Source: Azonexus sp.
Lineage (GTDB): Bacteria > Pseudomonadota > Gammaproteobacteria > Burkholderiales > Rhodocyclaceae
Length of the DNA stretch: 64,000 bases
NCBI GenBank assembly: GCA_017983615.1
Contig: JAGOBB010000003.1
Coordinates: 62,001-126,000 of the forward strand
Direction: 5' to 3'
Position 1 is the first letter of the stretch, and each line of letters starts with the position of its first letter. Below the pieces are notes generated by a model. It made no database searches. It had not been told where the DNA came from and worked only from the letters and a program-made list of their open reading frames with translations. This document shows, one piece after another, positions 19,716 to 28,552 of this stretch. The position numbers and the translations under genes are program-made.

Positions 19716-22700
19716 ATGCGCCAGGAATTCCGGGGATGGAGAAAAGTCTGGGCAGCGCTGTTGCTGCTGGCGTTCAGTCTGGCCGGCTGGGCTCAGACCT
19801 ATTCCTATCGGGGCGATACCTTCAGCTACGACACGCCTTCGGTATCGGCCGGTACGGCGGTCTGGCACACGACCAATGCCTCGGCCTGTTCAGGTTTTCC
19901 GAATGGCGACGACGACTATGCCGACCTGACCTTTTCAGCAACGACCTCGCCTGCCAACGATTTCACCTTTACTTTTGCCGGTGTTTCGCGCACTGCAGTG
20001 CGCATCTACTCGAACGGGATGCTGACCTTTGGCACCGACAATTCCGGCCTGTGGCGTGACTTCACCAACTCGGCCCTTCCGGCGCCGGCAGTCGGCGCCT
20101 ACTCCGGCAGTTGTCCGGGCGGAACTGCTTCCAACGTGATCATTCCCTACTGGACCGACATCGTGGCCGGGACGGCCAACAGCACCTCCGGCGCCTCGGT
20201 CAGGTACGAGTTGCTGGGCACCAAGCCCAACCGCCGCTTCGTGATCTCATGGGTCAACGTCAAGCTTTACAACCAGACTGCCCGCTACAACTTCCAGGTC
20301 ATCCTCTACGAGACCCCCACCACCGGCGGCAACAGCAATTTCAAGTTCCAATACACCAGCGGCAGTTCGACCGGTGCGGCGGCTACCGTCGGCGTTCAGG
20401 TCAGTTCAACCGACTACACTCAGTATTCCTACAATCAGGCCTATATCGATCCAACGGTGGGGACTGCCATCCTTTGGTACCCGTCGACCGAATACACCGG
20501 CAAGCAGGCCGAATTTCGCTTCGATGAAGGTATCTGGAATGGCACTGCAGGAGAGGTCAGGGATACCTCCACGGCAACCTACAATGCCGTGCGTGTCGGG
20601 TCAGCGGTCAGTTCGTCGACAGGCAAGGTCTGTCGTGGCGGCAGTTTTCCGTCGAATAGTTCGAATGCTACGGTCGATGCCGTGGCGACGCCAATTTCAC
20701 CTTCCTCGCAGGGGGCGATCGATTTTTGGTACCGATCCAATACCAGCTGGAATGCGGCCAGTTCAGATGCCATGCTGTTCGATGCGACGACTACCGCGGC
20801 GCGGCCGTTCTACCTGATGAAGACGGCAGCAGGTGTGCTCAAGTTCATGGTCACCGACTCGGGCGGCAACACGATCACCCTTTCAAGCTCGGCCCAGACC
20901 TTCAGTGCATCTACCTGGCAACACGTCGGAGTGACCTGGAGCATCAATTCGGGCTCCAACCAGACGGTGCTTAAGATCTTCCTGAACGGCGTGCAGGCGG
21001 CTTCCTATCGGGGCACCTCGGCGGCGGGCGCAATCACGGCATTGTCATCGGTTTATATCGGCGACAACCGCACATCCGGCGTGACGCCCTCGGGCGGCAC
21101 CGGCAACAGCGCCAATGGCTACATCGACGAAGTCAATTTCTACAACAAGGAAATCAACACGGCACAGGCGGCCAACGATATGGCGGCAACGCGGACTGCG
21201 TGCACCGTTATCGATCACTTCCATATCACTCATGCCGGAAGCGTCGTCAACTGTGATGCAGCAAGCATTACTTTCGAGGCTCATGATGTTGATCACAACC
21301 AGATTGCCCTGTCGGGCACGACAGTCACCGTTTCTAGTTCGACCGGGCACGGCAGCTGGGCGAAAGTCACCGGCAACGGTGCTGTGACCAATACCACCAG
21401 CGGCAACGCCACCTATACCTTCAGCAACGAAGCGCTAATCGTGCTCGGCCTGACCAACACCTACGCCGAGACGACCAATATCAACATTGCTGCCGGCACT
21501 TTTACCGAGCACTCGGGCAGTGCGGCGACCTGCGTCGCTGCCGATTACACGTCGGGGTCAATCTGCGATGCCGATCTTGAGTTCGCCCAGGCTGGCTTCC
21601 GTTTCGTCGATGCCAGCGGCAACTTCGTCGGTAACCAGGTGGCCGCTACGACATCGGGCACGTATTACCTGCAGGCGGTGCGGAATACCTGTACCGCCGC
21701 CGGTGCGTGCACAGGAGTGTGCTCCTCGATCTTTCCTTCCGGGTCGGCGGTTGATATCGGCATGGCCTTCGAATGCAGCGATCCAACGAGCTGCCAGAGC
21801 GGTCAGACGCTGACCGTCACTCCGGCCAGCGGCGCCGGCTCGGCCGGCACCATCGCCGGCAACGGCGCAGGAGCGGTCACGGCGACGAGCGGCTCCTACA
21901 CGACCAAAGCGCTGACCTTCAATGCAACAGGCCCGAACCCGCTGCCCGCCGTACCCTTCACCTTCAACTACACCGACGTCGGCCAGATCAAGCTCTGGGC
22001 TCGCTATCCGGCCACCTCGGTCACGCCCAGCGTGGCGGGCTCTTCGGCATCGTTCGTGGTCAAACCCGCCGGCTTCGTGCTGACCGAAATCAAGCCGACA
22101 GCCAACCAGGCCGGACGTTGCGCGGTGGCGACCACGCCGGCGCCAAGCGTGACCTGTTCGAGTGCCGCTACCGACAGCGCCCTGTTTGCCAAGGCTGGCG
22201 AGGCATTTTCCGTCACCGTGACGGCAGTCAATAGCGCCGGGAACGCGACGCCCAATTACGGCAAGGAAAGCAGCGCCGAAACGGTCAAGCTGACTCCGAC
22301 CAACGTCATCGGATCGATGAACACGGCCCCGGCAGTCAATGGCAGCTTTGGCAGTTTTGCCTCCGGGCAGGCCAGCGGTACGGCATTTTCCTGGGATGAG
22401 GTCGGCATCATCACGCTGACCCCATCGGTCGGCGATGCCGACTACCTCGGGGCTGGCAACGTGACGGGGACGATCAGCGGCAACGTCGGTCGTTTCATTC
22501 CGGACCACATCGATGCGGTGGTCACCGATGGCCTGTCGACTTGTGGTTTTACCTATTCTGGCCAGCCGTCGAGTGTCACGCTAATGGCCCGCAATTTGAG
22601 CGGCAATCTCACGACGAATTACAACACGACGACAGGTTTGTCCCGTGCCGTGACCCTGCCAAACCAAGCACTCGGAAAATTCTCGTTGCCGCCTGCCTCG

Positions 22701-23273
22701 CCGCCTGCCCAGATTCCCGCATCCAGTTTCGTGGTGGGTCAGGCGTCAGCATCGCCGGTATTCACTTTCAATGTTCGGGAAACAGCGCCAGCGACAATTA
22801 CCTTCAGCGGTCAGGATACAGACGGCGTGTCGCTGACTGCCCCGACTCTACCCCTCAAGCAAACGATTTCGGTTCGCTCGGGCAGGTTGTATCAGGTAAA
22901 TGCTTATGGCAGCGAATACCTGCCGCTTGAATTGCCGGTCTTGGTCCAATACTGGTCCAACGGATGGAAACAGAATGACATAGACAGTTGTACTTCCCTG
23001 ACCGTACCCACCGGGGGGGGCAGCGGCAACGGCGGATTGACCAATGCCTTGGCGACGAAGACGAACGCAAGCTATGCGCAGAACGTGGCATCCGGCAAGG
23101 CGCGTCTTCGGTTGAGTGCGCCTGGGGCTGGGAACGCCGGGGTGGTTGATGTTGTGGGGAACGTAATCAGGGGCAGCAGTGATTGGTTGCAGCCGTTTAC
23201 GCCCTCTGCGCGGGCCTGTTTTGGGGCTTGCGGCCCACGTTCTCCGGTGATCTATTTCAGGGAGCGCTTTTGA
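19716..23273 (+). CDS. mshQ: MshQ-like large secreted protein (LamG-type region, DUF6701-type C-terminus)
   Basis: About 1185 residues. A signal peptide (WAALLLLAFSLAGWAQ) is followed by a beta-rich domain (about 25-260). A LamG/concanavalin-like region comes next (about 265-485; FDEGIWNG...VGVTWS...GYIDEVNFYN), and then a long Ser/Thr/Gly-rich beta region with many Cys. The C-terminus ends SPVIYFRERF, the hallmark of DUF6701/MshQ proteins. It probably acts as a tip adhesin or surface protein of the MSHA pilus. The ATG at 19716 is preferred because GAGGAA lies six bases upstream; the ATG at 19710 overlaps that site. It contains an intragenic copy of the dispersed repeat. Confidence 0.88.
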   Translation: MRQEFRGWRKVWAALLLLAFSLAGWAQTYSYRGDTFSYDTPSVSAGTAVWHTTNASACSGFPNGDDDYADLTFSATTSPANDFTFTFAGVSRTAVRIYSNGMLTFGTDNSGLWRDFTNSALPAPAVGAYSGSCPGGTASNVIIPYWTDIVAGTANSTSGASVRYELLGTKPNRRFVISWVNVKLYNQTARYNFQVILYETPTTGGNSNFKFQYTSGSSTGAAATVGVQVSSTDYTQYSYNQAYIDPTVGTAILWYPSTEYTGKQAEFRFDEGIWNGTAGEVRDTSTATYNAVRVGSAVSSSTGKVCRGGSFPSNSSNATVDAVATPISPSSQGAIDFWYRSNTSWNAASSDAMLFDATTTAARPFYLMKTAAGVLKFMVTDSGGNTITLSSSAQTFSASTWQHVGVTWSINSGSNQTVLKIFLNGVQAASYRGTSAAGAITALSSVYIGDNRTSGVTPSGGTGNSANGYIDEVNFYNKEINTAQAANDMAATRTACTVIDHFHITHAGSVVNCDAASITFEAHDVDHNQIALSGTTVTVSSSTGHGSWAKVTGNGAVTNTTSGNATYTFSNEALIVLGLTNTYAETTNINIAAGTFTEHSGSAATCVAADYTSGSICDADLEFAQAGFRFVDASGNFVGNQVAATTSGTYYLQAVRNTCTAAGACTGVCSSIFPSGSAVDIGMAFECSDPTSCQSGQTLTVTPASGAGSAGTIAGNGAGAVTATSGSYTTKALTFNATGPNPLPAVPFTFNYTDVGQIKLWARYPATSVTPSVAGSSASFVVKPAGFVLTEIKPTANQAGRCAVATTPAPSVTCSSAATDSALFAKAGEAFSVTVTAVNSAGNATPNYGKESSAETVKLTPTNVIGSMNTAPAVNGSFGSFASGQASGTAFSWDEVGIITLTPSVGDADYLGAGNVTGTISGNVGRFIPDHIDAVVTDGLSTCGFTYSGQPSSVTLMARNLSGNLTTNYNTTTGLSRAVTLPNQALGKFSLPPASPPAQIPASSFVVGQASASPVFTFNVRETAPATITFSGQDTDGVSLTAPTLPLKQTISVRSGRLYQVNAYGSEYLPLELPVLVQYWSNGWKQNDIDSCTSLTVPTGGGSGNGGLTNALATKTNASYAQNVASGKARLRLSAPGAGNAGVVDVVGNVIRGSSDWLQPFTPSARACFGACGPRSPVIYFRERF
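20664..20699 (+). repeat. Dispersed bipartite repeat, intragenic copy R11 (in mshQ)
   Basis: Exact core AATGCTACGGTC, 15-base spacer, tail CCAATTTCA. The A run of the intergenic copies is absent. It encodes NATVDA in the mshQ frame, the same peptide as copy R12 in mshN. Confidence 0.85.
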
Positions 23274-23284
23274 TTAAAAAACCA

Positions 23285-23313
23285 TTGAAAAATAATGCGT
23301 TGCTGGCTATCCT
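23285..23313 (+). promoter_or_regulatory. Putative sigma-70 promoter for mshI-mshN
   Basis: TTGAAA (23285-23290), a 17-base spacer, then TATCCT (23308-23313), in the only sizeable gap of the msh locus besides that before mshE. It would give the second half of the locus its own transcript. Prediction from sequence only. Confidence 0.5.
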
Positions 23314-23340
23314 TGTGAAAAAACTTAAGGTGTCGGGACA

Positions 23341-24267
23341 ATGTGGCCGAATTTTGGGGTGAAGTTTGCGGAGGGGTGGATGTCTGTCGTCCGGCACGGC
23401 GACCGGATCGACCTTGCCCATGTCATTCGCCCACTCGGCAAACATCCTGAAATCACGCTCTGCGACTCGTTCCGTGTCGAAAATGGTGAGGGCGATGCAC
23501 TCGCTCGCCTGGCTCAGAGCCGGGGCCTGAAGCGCTACCGCTGTGTAAATGTGCTTGGCGAGGAGCAGTATCGGATGCTCCAGGTCGACGCGCCAGCCGT
23601 GCCGCCCGAAGAGCGGGTGCAGGCCTTGCGCTGGCGCCTGAAGGATGCAGTCGATTTTCCGGTGGACGGGGCGGCGATTGCCTTGGCCGATATCCCGGTC
23701 GAGGGCGGGCGGCAGGCCAGTGTTTTTGCTGTGGTGTCGCCGTCGACGGTGGTTGGCGAGCGCATGTCCCTGTTCCACGAAGCGAAGATACCGCTGGAAG
23801 CGATCGATATTCCGGAAATGGCCGTGCGCAACGTCGCGGCGCTGTTCGAGGAAACCAACCGTGGGCTTGCCTTTCTTGCCCTGACGCACGGCGATGGCAT
23901 CCTGACCATCACCTATCGCGGCGAACTCTATTTGTCCCGCCGTATCGAAATCTCGACCGCAACGCTCGCCGAGGCCGATCCGGAAAGGCGCCAGCAGATG
24001 CTTGAGCGTCTGGCGCTGGAACTGCAGCGCACGCTCGACAACTTCGACCGCCAGTACGGCTTCATTTCGGTCTCGCGCCTGCTGGTCGCCTCCGAATTCG
24101 ACTGCGCCGGAACGGTTGCGGGGCTTGTCGAGAATCTGTATTTGCCCGTTCAGCAGGCCGATCTGGCCATGGTGGCCGATTTCAATGGGCTGCCGGAATT
24201 GCGTTCAGCCGAACGGCAGGCGCAAAGCCTGATCGCCATCGGCGCCGCGCTGCGGGAGCAAGCATGA
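23341..24267 (+). CDS. mshI: MSHA biogenesis protein MshI (PilM-like)
   Basis: 308 residues, an actin-like cytosolic protein related to PilM. It has the N-terminal strand/loop region and the conserved LELQRTLDNFDRQYGF segment (about 225-242) seen in MshI. It is expected to link the inner-membrane PilN/O-like proteins to the cytosolic motor. The ATG at 23341 follows a TTAAGG-type site. It overlaps the next gene by four bases (ATGA). Confidence 0.87.
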   Translation: MWPNFGVKFAEGWMSVVRHGDRIDLAHVIRPLGKHPEITLCDSFRVENGEGDALARLAQSRGLKRYRCVNVLGEEQYRMLQVDAPAVPPEERVQALRWRLKDAVDFPVDGAAIALADIPVEGGRQASVFAVVSPSTVVGERMSLFHEAKIPLEAIDIPEMAVRNVAALFEETNRGLAFLALTHGDGILTITYRGELYLSRRIEISTATLAEADPERRQQMLERLALELQRTLDNFDRQYGFISVSRLLVASEFDCAGTVAGLVENLYLPVQQADLAMVADFNGLPELRSAERQAQSLIAIGAALREQA

Positions 24268-24911
24268 GCCAGCAGATCAACCTCCTGCTCCCCGAATTGC
24301 GGCCGCGTTTCGACTGGCTGGCCCTGCCCGTTGTCGGCGGTGCTGCGCTGGCCGGACTGCTGCTATTGGTAGCGATGGCGGTGATGACGGCGATGACGAC
24401 GGACGGCCTGAAGGCCAGGGAAGCAAATGTCCGGAATCAGTTGGCCGCCCTGCAGCAGCAGGTGCAGTCGCTGGGCCGCACGCTGGGCGCTCGCCAGGCC
24501 GATACGGCGCTGGAAAGGCAGATCGCTTCAGCAAGGCTGGCGGTGAGCCAGCGTCAGGAAGTTCTCAATGTCATTGCCCAGGGCGACGTGGCCGGCAGCA
24601 ATGCCTATTCCGGGCTGCTGCAGGGCTTCTCGCGGCAGATCGTCGATGGTGTCTGGCTTGTTGGTTTTGGCTTTGCCCAGAAGGATGTCGAGATTCGTGG
24701 TCGCCTGACCGATCCAGCCCTGTTGCCGATGTATATCAACCGGCTTAACGCCGAGCCGGCCTTTGCGGGACGCCGTTTTGCCACGCTCGACATGAAGGGC
24801 GTCGAACCGGCAGCGGCGAGGGCCGATGCGGCCCCTGCGCCGGCCACGGCCGTGACTACGGCACGCTTCACTGAGTTTGTGTTGCGTACCGAACCGGAGA
24901 AGGGACGATGA
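24264..24911 (+). CDS. PilN-like MSHA assembly protein (MshI2 position)
   Basis: 215 residues. A short cytosolic N-terminus SQQINLLLPELRPR, one membrane helix (about 20-42), a coiled-coil stretch and a small periplasmic domain. The N-terminal INLLP motif is the PilM-binding motif of PilN proteins, fitting its place right after mshI. Some MSHA loci call this gene mshI2. Overlaps at both ends indicate coupled translation. Confidence 0.82.
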   Translation: MSQQINLLLPELRPRFDWLALPVVGGAALAGLLLLVAMAVMTAMTTDGLKAREANVRNQLAALQQQVQSLGRTLGARQADTALERQIASARLAVSQRQEVLNVIAQGDVAGSNAYSGLLQGFSRQIVDGVWLVGFGFAQKDVEIRGRLTDPALLPMYINRLNAEPAFAGRRFATLDMKGVEPAAARADAAPAPATAVTTARFTEFVLRTEPEKGR

Positions 24912-25594
24912 ATTCCCTGCGCCAGTTCTGGAACCGCCTGAACGCGCGCTATGCGGCGCTGACCCGGCGCGAGCGCCTGCTGGTTGCCCTGGCTGTGGTG
25001 CTTGGGCCGTTGATGATCGGCAACGCCCTGCTGCTCAGCCCGCAGCAAGCTCGTGTCAAGGGCCTGCAAAACAGCATCGCGACGCAGGATGCCAGCGCAG
25101 CGCAATTGCAGACCGAAGCGAACAATCTGGAGCAGCAGTTGAAGGTCGATCCCGATGCTGGTCGCAAGGCCGAACTGGCGGCCCTGAACGGCGAGCGGGA
25201 TCGGTTGGACGAGCAGTTGCGGCAGTTCGGCTCGGTGCTGGTCCGGCCGGAGGATATGAACACGTTGCTCGAACGACTGCTGGCCAAACATTCAGGCTTG
25301 CGTCTAGTCAGCCTGAAGACGCTGGCACCGCAGAGTGTGCTGCGCCAGGGCGATGCGGCCAAGAATGCGGACGGAAAGCCGGAGGAGCGCAGTTTCGATC
25401 TCTATCGCCATGGTGTTGAGATCCGGCTTGAGGGTAGCTACGGCCAGTTGCAGGCTTATCTGGCCCAACTGGAAAAGCTGCAGCAGCGCCTGCTGTGGGG
25501 GCAATTGAGCTACAGCGTGGTCGAATATCCGAAGGCGGAGCTGACGCTGACCGTCTACACCCTGAGCCCGGACAAGACATGGTTGGCACTATGA
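24908..25594 (+). CDS. mshJ: MSHA biogenesis protein MshJ (PilO/GspM-like)
   Basis: 228 residues. An N-terminal membrane helix (about 22-42) is followed by a coiled coil (about 45-115) and an alpha/beta periplasmic domain, the architecture of PilO/GspM alignment proteins. The order I, PilN-like, J, K, L supports MshJ. The ATG at 24908 overlaps the previous stop. Confidence 0.85.
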   Translation: MNSLRQFWNRLNARYAALTRRERLLVALAVVLGPLMIGNALLLSPQQARVKGLQNSIATQDASAAQLQTEANNLEQQLKVDPDAGRKAELAALNGERDRLDEQLRQFGSVLVRPEDMNTLLERLLAKHSGLRLVSLKTLAPQSVLRQGDAAKNADGKPEERSFDLYRHGVEIRLEGSYGQLQAYLAQLEKLQQRLLWGQLSYSVVEYPKAELTLTVYTLSPDKTWLAL

Positions 25595-25974
25595 GACGGA
25601 TACTGCTTGTCCTTGCTTGCCTTCCCGCTATGGCCCTGGCCGACATGGCCGATCCGACACGCCCGCCGGCTGCGCTGTTGACTGCCGGCGGCGATGCTAC
25701 GTCGGGTGGCGAGGCGGCTCCGGTTCTGCGCCTGCAGTCCGTGCTGCTGCCGCAGGGCGGCCGGCCGGTCGCCGTGATCGGCGGCAAGACGGTGGCGCTG
25801 GGCGGTTCCGTCGGCGGTGCGACCTTGATTCGATTGAACGAGCGCGAAGCGGTATTGCGTGGCGCGGATGGCGTGACCCATCTCTATCTGACGCCCGATG
25901 TTGAAAAACAGATGATAGTTTCGCCCAAGCCCCGAAAAGCGGGGAAATCCGGGCCAGCGAAGGATTTGCCATGA
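25591..25974 (+). CDS. mshK: MSHA biogenesis protein MshK
   Basis: 127 residues with a signal peptide (MRRILLVLACLPAMALA) and the mature start DMADPTRPP, typical of MshK/GspC-type periplasmic proteins that contact the secretin. A short beta-rich domain (LQSVLLPQGGRPVAVIGGKTV) follows. The ATG at 25591 overlaps the mshJ stop; a longer in-frame extension would hide the signal peptide. Confidence 0.87.
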   Translation: MRRILLVLACLPAMALADMADPTRPPAALLTAGGDATSGGEAAPVLRLQSVLLPQGGRPVAVIGGKTVALGGSVGGATLIRLNEREAVLRGADGVTHLYLTPDVEKQMIVSPKPRKAGKSGPAKDLP

Positions 25975-27704
25975 GCAAGATTTGGATAATTGCCTTGTCG
26001 GCCCTGGCGCTGACTGCCTGCAGCAACCAGCACGCGCGACGCGGGGATGCCTACGAACGAGCCGATCAGGAACTCGGTTCGGCAGCGACCAGCAAGCCGG
26101 CCCGTGCTCAGGGTGACGTTGTCGGCCAGGCCATGGTGCCGCCGCTGCAGATCGATGCGCCCGCGCCGGCCAAGCCCGAGCCACGCTTCAATCTGGCAGT
26201 CAATAACGCGCCGGTGACCCAGGTGCTCAACGCGCTCGTTTCCGGTACGTCGTACAGCATGCTGTTCCCGCCGGAACTGACCGGCTCGGTCAGCCTGAAC
26301 CTGAAGAACACAACGGTGCGCGAGGCGCTCGATACGCTGCGCGATGTCTATGGCTACGACTACCGGGTACAGGGCAAGCGCATCACCGTGCAGCCGAATA
26401 CCATCCAGACGCGCATTTTCAAGATCAACTACTTGGCCAATCGCCGGCAGGGGATGAGCGACATCCGGATCACCGGCAGTTCGCCGACCATGTCCAGCCC
26501 GTCCTCGAACAGCGGCGGCACTTCCGGCCAGCAGGCGAGCAATGCGGCCGGCGGTTCGAGCGGCAACAGCGGCGCGCGCTCGGTCGACAGCGCCCGCGTC
26601 CAGACGACGTCGGACTATGATTTCTGGAAAGACCTGAGCGCCGCGTTGTCGACCATTGTCGGCAATGTCGAAGGCCGCAACGTGATCATCAACCCAGCCT
26701 CCGGCGTCGTGCTGGTCAAGGCCTCGCCGGTCGAACTGCGGGCGGTGGACGAGTACCTGAAGGCGACGCAGCTGATCGTCGAACGGCAGGTCATGCTGGA
26801 AGCGAAGATCATCGAGGTCTCGCTGAACGACTCCTTCCAGACTGGCATCAACTGGAGCAAGTTCGGTGGCGTCGCCAACCGTTTCTCGCTCGGCATCGCG
26901 GCGCCGAGCGCCACGTTGGCCGGCACGGGGGCGATCAGTGGATCGTCGGCCGGTATTTCCGGCGGTACTTCGGTGACCAGCGCACCGGGTAGTTCGCTGG
27001 GCACGGGATCGAGCGGCCCCGGCTTTTTCGGTCTGACCTTCCAGTCCAGCAACTTCGCCGCGCTGCTCTCTTTCCTCGAAGGCCAGGGCGACGTGCAGGT
27101 GCTGTCCAGCCCGCGCATCGCGACGACCAATAACCAGAAGGCAGTGCTCAAGGTCGGCACCGACGACTATTTCGTCACCGGCGTGAGCACCAATACGACG
27201 ACCAGCGCGGCCGGCAACGTGGTCACCCCGAACATCACGCTGCAGCCCTTCTTCTCCGGCATTGCGCTCGACGTGACGCCCCAGATCGACGACGAGGGCA
27301 ACATCATCCTGCACGTCCACCCGTCGGTCAGCGTGGTCGAGGAGAAGACCAAGAACGTCAATCTCGGCGACATGGGCACCTTCACGCTGCCGCTGGCGTC
27401 GTCGAGCATCAACGAGAGCGACAGCATCGTCCGCGTCCAGGATGGCAGCATCGTCGCCATCGGTGGCCTGATGAGCCAGGTCCAGAACAACAGCCGCTAC
27501 GGCCTGCCCGGCGTCAGCGGCGTGCCCGGCCTCGGCCTGCTGTTTGGCCAGAAGAGTGTCAGTAACCGCAAGCGCGAGCTGGTCATCCTGATGCGCTCGA
27601 CGGTCATTCGTGGCGAGCAGTCGTGGCGCGACGCCGCCGCCGAGGTGCAGGAGCGCGTGCAGGAACTCGACCCGCGCCAGCAACGTCACATCGAGTTGCA
27701 GTGA
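25971..27704 (+). CDS. mshL: MSHA outer-membrane secretin MshL
   Basis: 577 residues, a lipoprotein secretin: signal peptide with lipobox LTAC (Cys17), STN/N0-type domain (about 75-140), N1-type domain, a Ser/Gly-rich insert (about 165-200) and a C-terminal secretin core (about 250-545, ending with VPGLGLLFG and the RELVILMRSTVI strand). It forms the outer-membrane channel through which the pilus exits. The start overlaps mshK (ATGA). Confidence 0.95.
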   Translation: MSKIWIIALSALALTACSNQHARRGDAYERADQELGSAATSKPARAQGDVVGQAMVPPLQIDAPAPAKPEPRFNLAVNNAPVTQVLNALVSGTSYSMLFPPELTGSVSLNLKNTTVREALDTLRDVYGYDYRVQGKRITVQPNTIQTRIFKINYLANRRQGMSDIRITGSSPTMSSPSSNSGGTSGQQASNAAGGSSGNSGARSVDSARVQTTSDYDFWKDLSAALSTIVGNVEGRNVIINPASGVVLVKASPVELRAVDEYLKATQLIVERQVMLEAKIIEVSLNDSFQTGINWSKFGGVANRFSLGIAAPSATLAGTGAISGSSAGISGGTSVTSAPGSSLGTGSSGPGFFGLTFQSSNFAALLSFLEGQGDVQVLSSPRIATTNNQKAVLKVGTDDYFVTGVSTNTTTSAAGNVVTPNITLQPFFSGIALDVTPQIDDEGNIILHVHPSVSVVEEKTKNVNLGDMGTFTLPLASSSINESDSIVRVQDGSIVAIGGLMSQVQNNSRYGLPGVSGVPGLGLLFGQKSVSNRKRELVILMRSTVIRGEQSWRDAAAEVQERVQELDPRQQRHIELQ

Positions 27705-27723
27705 TCCGGAGAGGCGGTTTGCG

Positions 27724-28551
27724 TTGTATCTCGACCACTTCGGCCTGAACGAACTGCCTTTCGGCATTACGCCGGACACCAGCTACACGGTTATCACGCG
27801 CGGCCATCAGGCGGCGCTCAATACGCTGCTCGTCGCGCTCAGCAGTGGCGAGGGTTTCATCAAGATCACCGGCGAGGTGGGCACCGGAAAATCCCTGCTT
27901 TGTCGGCGGCTGTTGCAGGCGCTGCCGGTAGGCGGCATTTCCGCCTACCTGCCCAACCCTTACCTGGCGCCGCGCACCCTGCTACTGGCGCTGTCCGAGG
28001 AGCTTGGTCTGGCGGTCAATGCCGACAGCGACGATTACCACCTGCTGCAGAGCCTGAATCACGCGCTGCTGGCGCATGCGGCGGAAGGGAGGCAGGTCGT
28101 CGTCTGTATCGACGAGGCGCAGGCCATGCCGCTGGAAACGCTGGAATCGCTGCGCCTGCTGTCCAATCTGGAAACCGAAAAACGCAAGCTGCTGCAGATC
28201 GTGCTGTTCGGGCAGCCGGAACTGGACCGCAAACTGGCCGAGCCCTCGGTGCGCCAGTTGCTGCAGCGCATTGCCTTCCATTACCGGCTGGGTGGCCTGG
28301 CGCGCGAGGAAGTGGCTAATTATCTGGCGCATCGCCTGCGCGTCGCGGGCTATCGTGGCGAGGACGTCTTTGGGCCGCGCGCCGTGCGTTGCCTGCATCG
28401 CGCCAGCCGGGGAACGCCGCGCCTCTTGAACATCCTCGCTCACAAATCGCTGCTCGCCGTCTATGGCGAAGGCAAGCACGCCGTGCGCCCCAGTCATGTC
28501 CGGCAGGCGGCCGGCGATACCGAAGGCGCCTCGTTCGCCGGGTGGTGGTGA
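27724..28551 (+). CDS. mshM: MSHA biogenesis ATPase MshM (ExeA-like)
   Basis: 275 residues, an AAA+ ATPase of the ExeA/GspA type with Walker A GEVGTGKS and Walker B VVVCIDEAQ. The N-terminus YLDHFGLNELPFGITPDT is the family signature, so the TTG at 27724 is taken as the start, with GGAGAGG nine bases upstream. ExeA-type ATPases help insert the secretin through peptidoglycan. The stop is two bases before the mshN start. Confidence 0.92.
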   Translation: MYLDHFGLNELPFGITPDTSYTVITRGHQAALNTLLVALSSGEGFIKITGEVGTGKSLLCRRLLQALPVGGISAYLPNPYLAPRTLLLALSEELGLAVNADSDDYHLLQSLNHALLAHAAEGRQVVVCIDEAQAMPLETLESLRLLSNLETEKRKLLQIVLFGQPELDRKLAEPSVRQLLQRIAFHYRLGGLAREEVANYLAHRLRVAGYRGEDVFGPRAVRCLHRASRGTPRLLNILAHKSLLAVYGEGKHAVRPSHVRQAAGDTEGASFAGWW

Positions 28552-28552
28552 A

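Noticed and set aside
25695-25730. GATGCTACGTCGG in mshK as a copy of the dispersed element
   Set aside because: One core base is missing and there is no AT-rich tail at the right distance.
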